A DNA stretch of 64,000 bases from Corynebacterium sp. HMSC074A01 (GTDB lineage Bacteria; Actinomycetota; Actinomycetes; Mycobacteriales; Mycobacteriaceae): positions 48,832 to 112,831 of the forward strand of contig NZ_KV825599.1 of the NCBI RefSeq assembly GCF_001831515.1. Reading direction: 5' to 3'. The position numbers and the translations under genes are program-made. Positions within the stretch are counted from its first letter, which is position 1, and every line of letters starts with the position of its first letter. Positions 11,454 to 21,834 of the stretch are shown piece by piece. The notes under the pieces were generated by a model. It saw only the letters and a program-made list of their open reading frames with translations, had not been told where the DNA came from and did no database searches.

Positions 11454-12167
11454 TTACTTTTGGGGTGCGCGGCGTGTCGGTAGCGCGGCGTCGAGAAGCA
11501 GGCCCCCGACGCCGAGGATTGCCAGCGCCACGAGCGCCGCGATCGCCCAGGGATTGGCCTGGCCGGTGAGCGTATCGCCGAAGATCACCCCGAGCACCGT
11601 CGTTGGCGCAGAGCCGATGAAGGTCGCGATGGCGAAGGGGAGCACGCGCACGCGGGTGAGCGCTGCGGCGTAGTTCATGATGGAAAAGGGCACGCCGGCG
11701 ATCATGCGAAGGCTGGCTACCGCCAACCACCCGCGCTGCTCGAGGCGGCGGTTGATCTGCTCGACCGCCGGGTGTGTCAGCTTCGGCGCGATCCAATCGC
11801 GCAGCAGGCCCCGCACGATGCACAGGGACAGCACCGCTGCGGCCGTCGTCGCCGTCAGCGACAGCGCAATACCCGCCCCGGTGCCGAACAGGATGCCCGC
11901 GGACAGGGTCAACACGGTGCGGGGGATGGGGAACTGCGTGATCAGCACGTAGAAGAGCCAGAAGACGACCGGGAACCAAGCGCCAGTGGAGTCGGACCAG
12001 GCGCGCAGCGTGGCAAGCGAGGGCACGTCCAGCCACCACCACGCCGCGCAGAACGCGAGCGCGGCAAGGGCAACTAAGGTAATGCGCTGCGGAGTCGCGG
12101 TTGGCACAGCACGCCGGGGCCTTTTGCTTGCCGACGGCTGCGTGCCCGTAGATTCCGCAGACTCCAT
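11454..12167 (-). CDS. TVP38/TMEM64 (DedA-like) membrane protein
   Basis: 237 residues with about five to six hydrophobic helices and the SNARE-associated/VTT core (about 90-215), including QFPIPRTVLTLSAGILFG and GVPFSIMNYAAALT. Bacterial members are thought to act in membrane lipid handling; no substrate can be read from sequence. ATG 12167 is chosen because AAGGAGAGC precedes it; the longer open frame runs back into the tRNA terminator. The basic N-terminus (SKRPRRAVP) is cytoplasmic by the positive-inside rule. Confidence 0.85.
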   Translation of the reverse strand: MESAESTGTQPSASKRPRRAVPTATPQRITLVALAALAFCAAWWWLDVPSLATLRAWSDSTGAWFPVVFWLFYVLITQFPIPRTVLTLSAGILFGTGAGIALSLTATTAAAVLSLCIVRGLLRDWIAPKLTHPAVEQINRRLEQRGWLAVASLRMIAGVPFSIMNYAAALTRVRVLPFAIATFIGSAPTTVLGVIFGDTLTGQANPWAIAALVALAILGVGGLLLDAALPTRRAPQK

Positions 12168-12189
12168 AAGGTCCAGCTCTCCTTGTGCG

Positions 12190-12222
12190 AAAAGAAAAAC
12201 CGGCTCCTTCTCAGAAGCCGGT
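12190..12222 (-). terminator. Rho-independent terminator of tRNA-Leu
   Basis: Arms ACCGGCT (12199-12205) and AGCCGGT (12216-12222) enclose a small CTTC/GAAG stem. On the minus strand the hairpin is followed by a TTTTTCTTTT run. It ends the tRNA transcript just before the TVP38 gene. Confidence 0.85.
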
Positions 12223-12227
12223 CGTTG

Positions 12228-12313
12228 TGCCCGAGGGGGGACTTGAACCCCCACGTCCGTTAATAGGACACTAGCACCTCAAGCTAGCGCGTCTGCCATT
12301 CCGCCACCCGGGC
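12228..12313 (-). tRNA. tRNA-Leu (anticodon GAG)
   Basis: 86 nt. The acceptor stem GCCCGGG/CTCGGGC pairs throughout with one G-U, and the discriminator is A. The anticodon stem CTAGC/GCTAG holds loop TTGAGGT, so the anticodon is GAG, reading CUC and CUU. The long variable arm and GGTTCAAGTCCC T-arm are typical of class II tRNA-Leu. CCA is not encoded. The anticodon lies at 12278-12280. Confidence 0.96.
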
Positions 12314-12355
12314 TGGGTGTTTGTGTTTTCAGCCTCTCGGCTGGGCACTTGCACT

Positions 12356-12385
12356 ACTATAGGGCGACACCACCAAAGAGTACAA
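12356..12385 (-). promoter_or_regulatory. Promoter of tRNA-Leu
   Basis: On the minus strand, -35 TTGTAC (12385-12380) and -10 TATAGT (12361-12356) are separated by 18 nt, a good SigA-type promoter. Transcription would start about 35 nt before the mature tRNA. The remaining bases up to 12554 show no gene. Confidence 0.7.
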
Positions 12386-12554
12386 ATCGCCAGCGTGTTG
12401 GTGGTTTCCGGTGCTGTCAGACCGCGTGTGTCGGGCCCGTTACGACACTGCTGTGATTCGCGTGGCCCTCGTGTTGGGACGAGCACCGTGAGGTTTCGGC
12501 GAATTGGGCAAAAACATGGCGGAGTTCACAACATTTCAGGTACAAATAGGAAGC

Positions 12555-13088
12555 ATGACTACTTCATACGTATCTGATCGTTTCCCCGGCCCCGACCCGT
12601 ACGCGCCGTTGAAGGACCTGCCATCCTTTCCGCTAAGCTCCGAGGACTTCGTCGAAGGCGAGAAGCTCCCGCTTGCGTTGACCGGCGACAATGCGACCTC
12701 GCCGCAGCTGTCTTGGTCCGATCTGCCGAAGGGCACGAAGTCGCTCGCCATTACCTGCTTTGACCCGGACGCCCCGACTGGCTCCGGCTTCTGGCACTGG
12801 GCCGCGTTTAACATCCCGGTCTCGGTGACGAGCCTGGCTTCCGGCGATGCCGCAAAGGAAGACCTGGGCGTGGGTGCCACCCAGCTGGTTGGCGATTCGG
12901 GTGTCTCCGGCTTCTACGGTGCGAACCCGCCGGCAGGTCACGGCCCGCACCGCTACCTGTTTGCGGTGCATGCGGTGGACGTCGAGGAGCTGCCAGCGGA
13001 GATCGCCAACCCGACGCAGCTTGGCTTTAACCTGTACTTCCACTCGCTGGGTCGCGCCGTGGCGTGGGGTTGGTTCGAGAACAACTAA
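12555..13088 (+). CDS. YbhB/YbcL family (PEBP, Raf-kinase-inhibitor-like) protein
   Basis: 177 residues of the phosphatidylethanolamine-binding protein fold. The ligand-site motifs are DPDAPTGSGFWHWAAFNIP (about 74-92) and GPHRYLFAVHAVD (about 132-144). The mycobacterial homologue (Rv2140c) sits at the same place beside pyrD, so the synteny is conserved. ATG 12555 is preferred because the family begins close to SDRFPGPDPYAPL; an in-frame ATG 51 nt upstream gives an unsupported tail. No signal peptide. Function in bacteria is uncertain. Confidence 0.9.
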   Translation: MTTSYVSDRFPGPDPYAPLKDLPSFPLSSEDFVEGEKLPLALTGDNATSPQLSWSDLPKGTKSLAITCFDPDAPTGSGFWHWAAFNIPVSVTSLASGDAAKEDLGVGATQLVGDSGVSGFYGANPPAGHGPHRYLFAVHAVDVEELPAEIANPTQLGFNLYFHSLGRAVAWGWFENN

Positions 13089-13102
13089 CTCGACGTTTAC
13101 CT

Positions 13103-13459
13103 ATGGTCCCAATTCAGCTTCGCGCAGGCGGCGCGTTTATCACGCTGGCCGCCGCGCTGTTCTTGTTTACCGTGTTAACCCTGCTCCGTGGCGAGGAGCT
13201 CTTCGCTATGACGTTGCAGACCGTCACCGTGCTTATCGCCGCGGTGATCATCGGCGCGTTCGCCACCGTGAGCACCTCCCAGGAGGGCTCGCGCACGCAG
13301 GTCGGCGCGCTCATTGTCGCGCTCGTGCTCATCGGGCTCGGCGTGGCGCTGCCGACATACACGCTGTTCTACACGCAGGCCTACTGGCCCGCGCTGTGGG
13401 GCGTTGGCGCGCTGCTGTGCGCGATCGTGCTGCGCCGGACCACGCCGCAGCGTCGCTAG
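13103..13459 (+). CDS. Small four-helix membrane protein
   Basis: 118 residues, almost entirely hydrophobic, with four predicted helices (about 10-28, 35-55, 64-84, 90-108) and a basic C-terminus (RRTTPQRR). The ATG lies 14 nt after the PEBP stop, so the two are probably co-transcribed. No family recognised. It is convergent with pyrD, 7 nt apart. It is a real gene by its consistent membrane topology and tight packing. Confidence 0.7.
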   Translation: MVPIQLRAGGAFITLAAALFLFTVLTLLRGEELFAMTLQTVTVLIAAVIIGAFATVSTSQEGSRTQVGALIVALVLIGLGVALPTYTLFYTQAYWPALWGVGALLCAIVLRRTTPQRR

Positions 13460-13466
13460 CGAGCCG

Positions 13467-14588
13467 CTAGCCCTTGTAGGGTAGCCCGCAGCCCACGGCC
13501 TGGGTAATATCCTTCAGGTCGTGGGCTTTAATCTGTGCGGCAATGCCGGTGTGGATCCGGCGGATCCAGGCCGGACCGCCGTAGATGAAGCCCGTGTAGC
13601 CCTGGAGCAGGCTTGCGCCCGCGGCGATGCGCTCCCACGCCTGCTCGGGCGTGCTGATCCCGCCGACGCTGACCAGCGTGAGCGATTCGCCAACGCGCGC
13701 GTGGAGGCGGCGCAGCACCTCGAGCGAGCGGTCATTGAGCGGGGCACCGGAGATACCGCCGGCGCCCATCGCCTCGACCTCATCGGCAGGCGTGGCAAGG
13801 CCCTCGCGGGAAATCGTGGTGTTCGTCGCCACGATGCCCGCCAGGCCGAGCTCTACCGCCAGGTCGGCGACCGCGTCGATGTCCTCGTCGGAAAGGTCCG
13901 GGGCGATCTTCACCAGCACTGGGGTGTCGGTCGACTCCGCGACTACCTGCAGGATCGGGCGGAGCTCTTCAACCGCCTGCAGGTCGCGCAGCCCGGGCGT
14001 GTTCGGGGAAGAGACGTTGACCACCAGGTAGTCGGCCAGGGGACCGAGCACGGTTGCGCCGGCGCGGTAGTCGGCGACGGCGTCTTCGGCGGTCTTGTTC
14101 TTGCCGATGTTGATGCCCACGATGTCGGTCGACTTGCGCGAATCGAGGTTAATCGCCGCCGCGAGCGCGCCGCGGTTGTTAAAGCCCATGCGGTTCAAGA
14201 TCGCCTTGTCGGCGGGCAGGCGGAACAGGCGGGGCGCGGGGTTGCCGGGCTGCGTCTTCGGTGTGACGGTGCCGACCTCGGCGTAGCCGAACCCGAGCGC
14301 GCCCCAGGCGTCGAGCGCGTCGGCGTTCTTATCAAACCCGGCAGCCAGGCCGAGCGGGGCGGGGAATTCGACGCCGAAGCAGACCTGCTTGAGCGCCGGG
14401 TCGTGCACGCGCACGACCTTCTCTGCGAATCGGTTCACCGGGCCGAGTGCGTGGAGTGCGCGCAGCCCGACGTTGATGATGCCGTGGATGCGCTCCGGCG
14501 GCAGGAGGAACATTGCCTTAAGCGCGGCGGCGTAGGCCGTGTCGTACACGCCGGCGGCTTTGCTGGGGGAGGATGGCTTCTCGGTCAC
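13467..14588 (-). CDS. pyrD: Dihydroorotate dehydrogenase (quinone), class 2
   Basis: Oxidises dihydroorotate to orotate in pyrimidine synthesis, using FMN and membrane quinone. 373 residues with the N-terminal membrane-associating helices of class 2 (about 15-45). Other motifs are [31 protein letters not shown] with the catalytic Ser, and the FMN/phosphate region [15 protein letters not shown]. The start is GTG with AAAGGAAG upstream. It follows lppL by 29 nt in the same direction, as in mycobacteria (Rv2138-Rv2139). Confidence 0.96.
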   Translation of the reverse strand: MTEKPSSPSKAAGVYDTAYAAALKAMFLLPPERIHGIINVGLRALHALGPVNRFAEKVVRVHDPALKQVCFGVEFPAPLGLAAGFDKNADALDAWGALGFGYAEVGTVTPKTQPGNPAPRLFRLPADKAILNRMGFNNRGALAAAINLDSRKSTDIVGINIGKNKTAEDAVADYRAGATVLGPLADYLVVNVSSPNTPGLRDLQAVEELRPILQVVAESTDTPVLVKIAPDLSDEDIDAVADLAVELGLAGIVATNTTISREGLATPADEVEAMGAGGISGAPLNDRSLEVLRRLHARVGESLTLVSVGGISTPEQAWERIAAGASLLQGYTGFIYGGPAWIRRIHTGIAAQIKAHDLKDITQAVGCGLPYKG

Positions 14589-14617
14589 GTCTCTTACTTC
14601 CTTTTGCGTCGCCGGTG

Positions 14618-15682
14618 TTAGTTTTGCGGTACTTGGGTTGCGGGGGCGGTTGCGGCCGGCAGATCGGCAAGTTCCCGGTCGGTGGGCTCGACGATCTGGA
14701 GGCCTTCGCCGGAGGCGGACGCGATGAGCAACGTGGCGTCGTCAAGCGTGATGATGCTCTGCGCGTCCGCAACTGTTGCGAACTCGCTGCGTTTGAGCGG
14801 GACGCCGCGGGAGATGTCGTAGCCGGTGGCGGTGTTGGTGGCGGTGGAGGTGATCCACGCGAGCTGCGTGTTCTCGTCCCAGGCCACATCCCACGGGCTT
14901 TCCGGCACCGGTGCCATCTGGTGGAGGCGGATGATGTCGTCGGTGGTGTAGACCAAAAGCTGGTTGCCCGTCGCGTCGGCGGCGAGCACCAGCCCGTGTG
15001 TGCCACCGGCGACCTTGCCTACGCCCAGGCCGACGCGGAGCGTGCCGCCCTGGCGGCCCGTGCCCCAGTCAATGTCCTGGATGGTGGTGTCGAAGTGGTT
15101 GACGCGCACCACGCTGTCCGCCTGGCCGTCCACGGGGACCGCCTGGAGCTGGTCGGTTTCGCGCGCGACCGAGAAGGTGTCGGCGAGCTGACCGTCGCGG
15201 TAGAGCCAGACCTTGCGCTCGCTGTCGCTACCCGCGAGCACCTCGCCGCCGGTGGTGACCGTGGCAGAAGTAACCGGCTCCTCGACCTCTAGGGTCTCCG
15301 CCTGCGCGGAATCCGCGGCGCGCACAAGCATGATTGTGCTCCCACAACCCAGTGCGAAAACCCCGGCGTTGGCGGAAACATCTCCGCACGCCTCGTCGAG
15401 CGCAAGCGTGTCAGCGGTACCCTCGCGCAGCTTCTCGACGGTACCCACGTGCAGCTCGTTGGCGGTGCGCACCGCGATCACGCCCTCGGTAGTGTCGAGG
15501 TCTTCGATTGCGTCGAAAGGCAGGACGGTGCCTGCGGGATCAGACGATGCGGGGGATGGAGCCGGAGTGGCGTTGCCCATCTGCTCTGGCAGGTCGTCGC
15601 CAGTGACGTCCGAGCCGCACGCGCTCAGCGCGGTAGCGGCCACCAGAAGACAGGCAGCAGCACGAAATCTTGAGTGTTTCAC
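14618..15682 (-). CDS. LppL-like secreted lipoprotein with YncE-type beta-propeller
   Basis: 354 residues. A signal peptide ends in lipobox LSAC (Cys about residue 23), so the mature protein is lipid-anchored outside the membrane. The body has repeated beta-propeller-like strands (for example [20 protein letters not shown] and [14 protein letters not shown]). Mycobacterial LppL lies at the same position before pyrD. GTG 15682 is chosen because TAGGGT lies 8 nt upstream and the signal peptide then has the right length. Ligand unknown. Confidence 0.85.
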   Translation of the reverse strand: MKHSRFRAAACLLVAATALSACGSDVTGDDLPEQMGNATPAPSPASSDPAGTVLPFDAIEDLDTTEGVIAVRTANELHVGTVEKLREGTADTLALDEACGDVSANAGVFALGCGSTIMLVRAADSAQAETLEVEEPVTSATVTTGGEVLAGSDSERKVWLYRDGQLADTFSVARETDQLQAVPVDGQADSVVRVNHFDTTIQDIDWGTGRQGGTLRVGLGVGKVAGGTHGLVLAADATGNQLLVYTTDDIIRLHQMAPVPESPWDVAWDENTQLAWITSTATNTATGYDISRGVPLKRSEFATVADAQSIITLDDATLLIASASGEGLQIVEPTDRELADLPAATAPATQVPQN

Positions 15683-15768
15683 AACCCCTAACCCTAGCAA
15701 CCTGGCGTAAGCACCTTGAGCCGTGTGCGTTGGGTGGCAGCGGTATGGCGCGGGTAGTGTTTCTTGCC

Positions 15769-16626
15769 ATGACTGATCCCACGCAACTCACCGAGTCCAT
15801 GACCTGGATCCAGGTCATCGTCTTGTCGATCGTGCAGGGGCTGACCGAGTTCCTGCCGGTCTCGTCCTCCGGGCACCTGCGCATCGTCTCCGAGCTGTTT
15901 TGGGGTCAAGACGCCGGTGCCAGTTTCACCGCCGTCGTCCAGCTCGGCACGGAGCTCGCGGTGCTGGTCTACTTCGCCAAAGACATCTGGCGCTATCTCT
16001 CGGGCTGGTTTGTCGGCCTGGCCAACAAGGACAAGCGCGGCTTTGACTACCGCATGGGCTGGATGGTCATCGTGGGCACCATCCCGGTCGCGGTAATGGG
16101 CGTGCTGTTCAAGGACCTGATTAGGGAAAACCTGCGCAATCTGTGGATCACCGCGGCGGTGCTCATCCTGTTCTCCCTCGTGTTCATCCTCGCCGAGCGC
16201 AAGGGCAGAAAGACCCGCAGCTTCGAGGAACTGAACATGAAGGACGCAATCGTGATGGGCCTGTGGCAGTGCCTCGCGCTCATCCCGGGTGTGTCGCGCT
16301 CCGGCGGCACGGTCTCCGGTGGCCTCTTTCTCAACCTGGACCGCGAGGTGGCCACCCGCTTCAGCTTCCTGCTCGCCATCCCGGCCGTGCTCGCCTCGGG
16401 GCTCTTTTCGCTTCCCGACGCCTTCGACCCCCAAGCCGGACAAGCCGCTAGCGGCATCCAGCTTTTGGTCGGCTCCGGCGTGGCCTTCGTGCTCGGCTAC
16501 ATTTCCATTGCCTGGCTTTTGAAGTTCGTGTCCAACCACTCCTTTGCCTGGTTCGCGGCCTACCGCATCCCGCTGGGCATCATCGTGATGATCCTGTTGG
16601 CCACGGGTGTGATGCAGCCGGTCTAG
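15769..16626 (+). CDS. uppP: Undecaprenyl-diphosphatase
   Basis: Dephosphorylates undecaprenyl diphosphate to recycle the lipid carrier for peptidoglycan; confers bacitracin tolerance. 285 residues, eight membrane helices, with both signature loops: PVSSSGH (about residues 31-37) and PGVSRSGGT (about residues 173-181). ATG 15769 has TAGTGT 8 nt upstream. Divergent from lppL. The location upstream of mshC is conserved in Mycobacteriales. Confidence 0.96.
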   Translation: MTDPTQLTESMTWIQVIVLSIVQGLTEFLPVSSSGHLRIVSELFWGQDAGASFTAVVQLGTELAVLVYFAKDIWRYLSGWFVGLANKDKRGFDYRMGWMVIVGTIPVAVMGVLFKDLIRENLRNLWITAAVLILFSLVFILAERKGRKTRSFEELNMKDAIVMGLWQCLALIPGVSRSGGTVSGGLFLNLDREVATRFSFLLAIPAVLASGLFSLPDAFDPQAGQAASGIQLLVGSGVAFVLGYISIAWLLKFVSNHSFAWFAAYRIPLGIIVMILLATGVMQPV

Positions 16627-16684
16627 TCTGCGGCTGTTATCCGGACTGCGCTGAAACCGGCGCAGATGGGTTAGGGTGGTTGCC

Positions 16685-17911
16685 ATGCAATCCTGGCCTT
16701 ACCCGAATGTGAAGCACGTCGCCGGTTTCCCCCGGCCGTTGCACTTGTACGACACCGCCGACCAGAAAGTGCGTCCGGTTAACGTGACACCGGATGCACG
16801 CGGCGAGGTCGGCCTCTACGTCTGCGGGATCACCCCGTACGACTCCACCCACTTGGGCCACGCCGCGACCTACCTCACCTTCGACCTGGTGCAGCGCCAG
16901 CTGCTGGCTAACGGCCACAAGGTCCATTACGTGCAAAACGTCACCGACGTGGACGACCCGCTGTTCGAGCGCGCCGAGCGCGACGGCGTTGACTGGCGCG
17001 AGCTGGGCCGCAGCCAGATCAACCTCTTCCGCAGCGACATGGAGATCCTCTCGGTGATCCCGCCGCGCGAGTTCGTCGGCGCGATGGAAGCGATCGATGA
17101 GGTCGCTGAAATGGTGCAGAAGCTTCTCGACGTTGGCGCGGCCTACCGCCTCGACAAGGGCGATATCTACGCCGACATCACGGCCACCGAGCAGTTCGGC
17201 TACGAGTCCAACTTGGATCGGACCACCATGGAGGCCTTCTTCGCTGAGCGCGGCGGCGACCCGCAGCGTGAGGGCAAGCGCGACACGCTCGACGCCCTGG
17301 TGTGGCGCGGGGCGCGCGAGGGTGAGCCGTCCTGGCAGACACCGCTGGGGGCGGGCCGACCCGGCTGGCACGTGGAGTGCTCCGCGATTGCCACCAACCG
17401 CCTCGGCTCCTCTTTCGCCATCCAGGGCGGGGGCTCCGACCTGGCGTTCCCGCACCACGAGTTCTCGGCAGCACACGCGGAGGCGGCCCTCGGCACCCCG
17501 CGCATGGCCGGCCACTACGTCCACTCCGGCATGATCGCGCTCAACGGTGTGAAGATGTCGAAGTCGTTGGGCAACCTCGTTTTCGTGCACAAGCTCACCG
17601 AACAGGGCCACAGCGCCGACGCCATCCGCGTGGCGGTCTTTGCCGACCACTACCGGGCCGACCGCGACTTCAGCGACCGCGGGCTCAAAGCCGCCGAGCA
17701 GCGCCTTGCTCGCTGGCAGGAGCGCTTAAGCAACGAGGTATCCGAGGCAGAGGCGCTGGCTAACACCAACGAGCTGCGCGCCGCGCTTGCCGACGACCTG
17801 GACACGCCCCGGGCGCTACGCCTCATTAACCAAGCACGCGGCGACCACGAGGGCCTGTTCGCGGATGCGATTGACGGCCTGCTCGGCGTGCGCGTTTTCG
17901 CCGAGTCGTAA
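16685..17911 (+). CDS. mshC: Cysteine:GlcN-Ins ligase of mycothiol synthesis
   Basis: ATP-dependent ligation of cysteine to 1-D-myo-inosityl-2-amino-2-deoxy-glucopyranoside, the third step of mycothiol synthesis. 408 residues of the class I CysRS-like fold. The HIGH-type motif is HLGHAATYL, the zinc/substrate region has WHVECSAIA, and the KMSKS loop is KMSKSLGNL. It is MshC rather than cysteinyl-tRNA synthetase because it is short and starts with SWPYPNV, like MshC. TAGGGT lies 7 nt before ATG. Confidence 0.96.
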   Translation: MQSWPYPNVKHVAGFPRPLHLYDTADQKVRPVNVTPDARGEVGLYVCGITPYDSTHLGHAATYLTFDLVQRQLLANGHKVHYVQNVTDVDDPLFERAERDGVDWRELGRSQINLFRSDMEILSVIPPREFVGAMEAIDEVAEMVQKLLDVGAAYRLDKGDIYADITATEQFGYESNLDRTTMEAFFAERGGDPQREGKRDTLDALVWRGAREGEPSWQTPLGAGRPGWHVECSAIATNRLGSSFAIQGGGSDLAFPHHEFSAAHAEAALGTPRMAGHYVHSGMIALNGVKMSKSLGNLVFVHKLTEQGHSADAIRVAVFADHYRADRDFSDRGLKAAEQRLARWQERLSNEVSEAEALANTNELRAALADDLDTPRALRLINQARGDHEGLFADAIDGLLGVRVFAES

Positions 17912-17923
17912 AGAATAGAGACC

Positions 17924-18328
17924 ATGACAACGCCAACACCAGCAGAATCCTCCGTCCGCACCGAGCTGCAGCCGGAGGTCGACGAGTTCATCGATGACTT
18001 GCGTACCTTCGCCACTGGCTCCTACCTCAACGACAGCGATAAGGAGCTGTGGGAGCAGCCCTTCGACCCGGATGCGCTGCCCGAGCTGAAGAAGCTGCTC
18101 GAGATGTTTCTCGACGCGGTCGACCTGCTTGAGCCTGCGCCCGACGCCGCGCGCCTGACATCGCTGGTCACGCCCTTCTACGACAACCTGGAGGCCTTCA
18201 ACGCTAAGTACGAGTACGCCGTGCTCGAACCCGAGGAGAAGGCTGAGCTGGAAGACCTCGTACGTCGCGCCGCAGTAGCGGTTGGCGCGGAGGACGAAGC
18301 AGTGGGGGAGCTGCCGGAATTTGAGTAA
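17924..18328 (+). CDS. Conserved hypothetical acidic protein
   Basis: 134 residues, mostly helical and strongly acidic (DKELWEQPFDPDALPELKKLLEMFLDAV). No domain recognised, no signal peptide or membrane segment. It begins 12 nt after mshC and overlaps the start of the HAD gene by 8 nt, so the three genes form a translationally coupled group. Its role in the mshC neighbourhood is unknown. Confidence 0.75.
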   Translation: MTTPTPAESSVRTELQPEVDEFIDDLRTFATGSYLNDSDKELWEQPFDPDALPELKKLLEMFLDAVDLLEPAPDAARLTSLVTPFYDNLEAFNAKYEYAVLEPEEKAELEDLVRRAAVAVGAEDEAVGELPEFE

Positions 18329-19004
18329 GCACGAGCTTCCCGCAGCGATCTTCTGGGACATGGACGGCACGCTCATTAACACAGAGCCGGTGTGGGCGGA
18401 GACCACCTTCGAGCTTTCCGAGAAACTCGGGCGCAGGCTCACCCCGGAGGAACGCAAGAAGACCGAGGGCGCAAGCTTCGCCGAGTCGCTGCGCATCTGT
18501 GCGCGGTGGGCCGACTACGAACTCGTTCCGGGTGAGGAGGACACGCTGCGGGAGTGGATGTACGCGCGGATGGCGGAGAAGCTCGCACACGGCATTGAGC
18601 TCACTCCGGGGATCCGCCCCCTGCTCAGCCTCTTAGAGGCCACGGGCGTGCCGATGTTTGTCACCACGAACACCGAGCGCTCCCTGGCGGATCGCTGCAT
18701 CGACGCGATCGGGCGTGAGTTCTTCACCGACTCGATCACCGGCGATGAGGTCACCGCCCCGAAACCAGCCCCGGACATGTATGCCGAGGCCGCCCGCCGC
18801 GTCGGGGCAGACCCCGCGTCGTGTCTGGTCGCGGAGGATTCCTTCACCGGCATGACGGCCGCAGCCACTGCTGGTTGCCGCGTGCTCGGCCTTGCACAAG
18901 AGGTGCCGCGCGGGGTGTACAAGTTTGACCCAGCGCGCTTTGTGGGGGCGACGGTGGCGGATGTTTCCGCATGGTTTGCCGCGGCGGCAAGGCCACTGGG
19001 CTAA
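18321..19004 (+). CDS. HAD-superfamily phosphatase/phosphomutase-like hydrolase
   Basis: 227 residues with the three HAD motifs: [11 protein letters not shown] (nucleophile Asp), TTNTERS, and [28 protein letters not shown] cap domain is inserted after motif I, as in beta-phosphoglucomutase-like members. TTG 18321 is proposed as start because GGGGAG precedes it and the only ATG lies inside motif I. The start codon overlaps the previous gene's end. Substrate not predictable. Confidence 0.85.
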   Translation: MSKHELPAAIFWDMDGTLINTEPVWAETTFELSEKLGRRLTPEERKKTEGASFAESLRICARWADYELVPGEEDTLREWMYARMAEKLAHGIELTPGIRPLLSLLEATGVPMFVTTNTERSLADRCIDAIGREFFTDSITGDEVTAPKPAPDMYAEAARRVGADPASCLVAEDSFTGMTAAATAGCRVLGLAQEVPRGVYKFDPARFVGATVADVSAWFAAAARPLG

Positions 19005-19015
19005 GGTTTGAAGGC

Positions 19016-19279
19016 GTGAAAACTTTCGATGCACTGTTTGCTGAGCTGACCCAAAAATCCGCCGACCGCCCCGCGGGCTCCGGCACCGTCGAAGCGCTGG
19101 ACAAGGGCGAGCACTTCATCGGCAAGAAGATCATCGAGGAGGCCGGCGAAGTCTGGATCGCGTCCGAGTACCAGTCGGACGCAGAGCTCGCCGAGGAGAT
19201 GAGCCAACTCATCTACTGGACGCAGGTCATGATGATCAAGCGCGGGCTGACCCCGGAAGACATTTACAAGTACCTCTAG
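19016..19279 (+). CDS. hisE: Phosphoribosyl-ATP pyrophosphatase
   Basis: Second step of histidine biosynthesis (PR-ATP to PR-AMP). 87 residues of the MazG-like fold with the metal-binding [12 protein letters not shown] and [18 protein letters not shown] 19016 (VKTFDALF) has TAAGGT 8 nt upstream, marking a leaderless promoter; an upstream in-frame ATG would give a non-homologous tail. hisG follows after 12 nt, the hisE-hisG pair usual in Mycobacteriales. Confidence 0.95.
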   Translation: MKTFDALFAELTQKSADRPAGSGTVEALDKGEHFIGKKIIEEAGEVWIASEYQSDAELAEEMSQLIYWTQVMMIKRGLTPEDIYKYL

Positions 19280-19291
19280 GAAGTAGCAGCA

Positions 19292-20152
19292 ATGGACAAA
19301 CCGCTGATCAAAATTGCCGTGCCCAATAAGGGCTCGCTGTCGGAAAAGGCGCTGCAGGTACTCAAGGAGGCCGGCTACAAGGGCCGTGGGCTGAACAAGG
19401 CGCTGAACATCGTGGATGAGCCGAACGGGGTGGAGTTCTTCTTCCTCCGCCCTAAGGACATCGCGATCTACGTCGCCCAGGGCCACCTCGACTTAGGCAT
19501 TACCGGCCGCGACTTGGCGGAGGACTCCCGCGCCAACGTCGAAGAGGTCATGGAGCTTGGCTTTGGTGCCTCCACATTCCGTTTTGCCGCCCCGCAGGGC
19601 GAGACCTGGGCAGTCGAGGATCTGCAGGGCAAGCGCATTGCCACCTCGTACCCGCATTTGGTGGAGGACTACCTCGGCGCGCGCGGTATCACTCCGGGCC
19701 AGGTTATCCGCCTCGACGGCGCGGTGGAGATCTCCATCAAGCTCGGCGTGGCTGACGTGATCGCCGATGTGGTCTCCACCGGCGCGACGTTGCGCCAGCA
19801 GGGCCTGGCCCCGTTCGGCGAGCCGATCATCGCCAGCGAGGCGGGGGTGGTCAAGCGGAAGGACATGGTGCTTGGCGACGGGCACGTGAAGGTCCTCAAG
19901 CGCATCGAGGGCATCCTCAACGCCCACAACTACCTGATGATCGACTACAACGTCTCGCGCGATTCCCTCGACGAGGTGCTGGCGCTCACCCCGGGCATTA
20001 CCGGCCCGACGGTTTCGCCGCTGTCGCGCGAGAACTGGGTCGCGGTCCGTGCGATGGTGCCGCGCAAGGAGGCAAACCGCATCATGGACGCGCTCACGGA
20101 TCTTGGTGCCGAGGGCACGATTGCCACCGAGCTGCGTATCGCCCGGCTCTAA
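19292..20152 (+). CDS. hisG: ATP phosphoribosyltransferase, long form
   Basis: First committed step of histidine synthesis (ATP + PRPP). 286 residues, the length of the long form, with a C-terminal ACT-like regulatory domain (about 210-286) for feedback by histidine. N-terminal IAVPNKGSLSEKALQVL and the PRPP loop DVVSTGATLRQQGL are visible. The start has AGGAAG upstream. Co-transcribed with hisE. Confidence 0.96.
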   Translation: MDKPLIKIAVPNKGSLSEKALQVLKEAGYKGRGLNKALNIVDEPNGVEFFFLRPKDIAIYVAQGHLDLGITGRDLAEDSRANVEEVMELGFGASTFRFAAPQGETWAVEDLQGKRIATSYPHLVEDYLGARGITPGQVIRLDGAVEISIKLGVADVIADVVSTGATLRQQGLAPFGEPIIASEAGVVKRKDMVLGDGHVKVLKRIEGILNAHNYLMIDYNVSRDSLDEVLALTPGITGPTVSPLSRENWVAVRAMVPRKEANRIMDALTDLGAEGTIATELRIARL

Positions 20153-20276
20153 GGGGGGCTTGCGGGGGCGCGTCACGCAGGTAGCTACGTAGGCGTCGAG
20201 AAGCATGCCCCGCGCATTCACCCCCAAACCGGGCGAGGCATGTGGCGGGGGCGCGTTGCTTGGTAGTTTGGGCGGC

Positions 20277-21701
20277 ATGAGCACTCGTAAAGAAGAAGAC
20301 CTGCTTGGCACCCTCGACGTCCCGGCCGATGTGTACTACGGCATCCACACGCTGCGCGCGGTGGACAACTTCCAGATCTCGCGCGAGACCATCAATGATT
20401 TCCCGGACTTTGTCCGCGGCATGGTGCAGGTGAAGAAGGCGGCGGCGCTGGCCAACCGGCGCCTCCACGCACTGCCGAAGGCCAAAGCGGAGGCCATTGT
20501 CTGGGCCTGCGATCAGATCCTTGAAGATGGGCGCTGCATGGATCAGTTCCCCATCGACGCCTTCCAGGGCGGGGCAGGTACCTCGCTGAACATGAACACG
20601 AACGAGGTTGTGACCAACCTCGCGCTCGAGTACATGGGCAAGGAGAAGGGCGACTACGCAGCGCTCAACCCGAACGACGATGTGAACATGTCGCAGTCCA
20701 CCAACGACGCGTACCCGACCGGTTTGCGGCTCGGCCTGTACCACGCGGTGCAGAATCTCATCGAGGAGTTCGACCAGCTGCAGCAGGCGTTCCGTGCGAA
20801 AGGCGACGAGTTCGCGGACATCATCAAGATGGGGCGCACCCAGCTCCAGGACGCTGTACCGATGACGCTGGGGGAGGAGTTCACCGCGTTTGGTGAGAAC
20901 CTGGGGGAGGAGAACCGCACGCTGGTCAACGCGGCGGAGTCGCTGCTGGAGATCAACCTGGGCGCCACCGCGATCGGCACCGGGATCAACACGCCGAAGG
21001 GCTACCGCGACCAGGCGGTCGCTGCGCTGCGTGAGGTGACTGGCCTGGATATCCAGGCCTCGCCGAACCTGATCGAGGCGACCTCGGATACCGGCGGGTA
21101 TGTCATGATGCACGGCGCGATCAAGCGCGCCGCGATGAAGATGTCCAAGATCAGCAACGACCTGCGCTTGCTGTCCTCCGGGCCGCGCGCGGGCCTCAAC
21201 GAGATCAACCTGCCGGAGCGCCAGGCGGGCTCGTCGATCATGCCGGCGAAGGTCAACCCGGTCATCCCCGAGGTGGTCAACCAGGCGTGCTTCAAGGTCT
21301 TCGGCAACGACCTGACGGTGTCCATGGCTGCCGAGGCCGGCCAGCTGCAGCTCAACGTGATGGAGCCGGTGATCGCGCAGTCGCTGTTCAACTCCATCTC
21401 GCTGCTTGCTAACGCGGCGCGCACCCTGCGCGAGAAGTGCGTCACCGGGATTACCGCCAACAAGGAGGTCTGCGAGGCGTACGTGCAGAATTCCATCGGC
21501 ATCATCACCTACCTCAACCCGGTCATCGGCCACCACAACGGCGACCTCATCGGTAAGGAGGCAGCAGCGACCGGCCGCGGGGTGCGCGAGCTGGTCCTGG
21601 AGAAGGGGCTGCTCACCGAGGAGGAGCTCGATGCCGTGCTGAGCAAGGAAAACCTCATGCACCCTGAGTACCGGGGCAAGCTGTACGTAGACGAGGACTA
21701 A
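20277..21701 (+). CDS. aspA: Aspartate ammonia-lyase
   Basis: Converts aspartate to fumarate and ammonia. 474 residues, with the fumarase/aspartase signature [14 protein letters not shown] (about residues 320-333) and the [14 protein letters not shown] loop. ATG 20277 is favoured because TAGTTT lies 7 nt upstream. A Dcu-type C4-dicarboxylate carrier follows in the same direction, the classical pairing for aspartate uptake and fumarate supply. The 124 nt before the gene hold a GTAGCTAC palindrome and duplicated GCGGGGGCGCGT stretches but no recognisable gene. Confidence 0.95.
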   Translation: MSTRKEEDLLGTLDVPADVYYGIHTLRAVDNFQISRETINDFPDFVRGMVQVKKAAALANRRLHALPKAKAEAIVWACDQILEDGRCMDQFPIDAFQGGAGTSLNMNTNEVVTNLALEYMGKEKGDYAALNPNDDVNMSQSTNDAYPTGLRLGLYHAVQNLIEEFDQLQQAFRAKGDEFADIIKMGRTQLQDAVPMTLGEEFTAFGENLGEENRTLVNAAESLLEINLGATAIGTGINTPKGYRDQAVAALREVTGLDIQASPNLIEATSDTGGYVMMHGAIKRAAMKMSKISNDLRLLSSGPRAGLNEINLPERQAGSSIMPAKVNPVIPEVVNQACFKVFGNDLTVSMAAEAGQLQLNVMEPVIAQSLFNSISLLANAARTLREKCVTGITANKEVCEAYVQNSIGIITYLNPVIGHHNGDLIGKEAAATGRGVRELVLEKGLLTEEELDAVLSKENLMHPEYRGKLYVDED

Positions 21702-21716
21702 TCCGGCTGTAGCCGA

Positions 21717-21754
21717 GGCCGGGCGTGGGAGCGTAACGCATCTCACGCTCGGCC
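21717..21754 (+). terminator. Long hairpin between aspA and the Dcu gene
   Basis: Arms GGCCGGGCGTG (21717-21727) and CACGCTCGGCC (21744-21754) pair over 11 positions with one G-U. No clear T-run follows, so it may act as an mRNA-stabilising or attenuating element rather than a full terminator. Confidence 0.5.
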
Positions 21755-21757
21755 AAA

Positions 21758-21787
21758 TTGTATTGGTAACACCATCGGGGCGATAAT
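21758..21787 (+). promoter_or_regulatory. Promoter of the Dcu transporter gene
   Basis: TTGTAT (-35, 21758-21763) and GATAAT (-10, 21782-21787) with an 18-nt spacer containing the near-palindrome TTGGTAACACCAT. It lies 47 nt before the GTG start. Confidence 0.5.
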
Positions 21788-21834
21788 GGAACTCGCATCA
21801 GAACACCTCAAGGATTGAACAGAGGAGTCGCCCC

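Noticed and set aside
16645..16664. CTGCGC/GCGCAG hairpin between uppP and mshC as a terminator
   Set aside because: Short stem without a T-run, and the mshC promoter starts immediately after it; not supported strongly enough to list.
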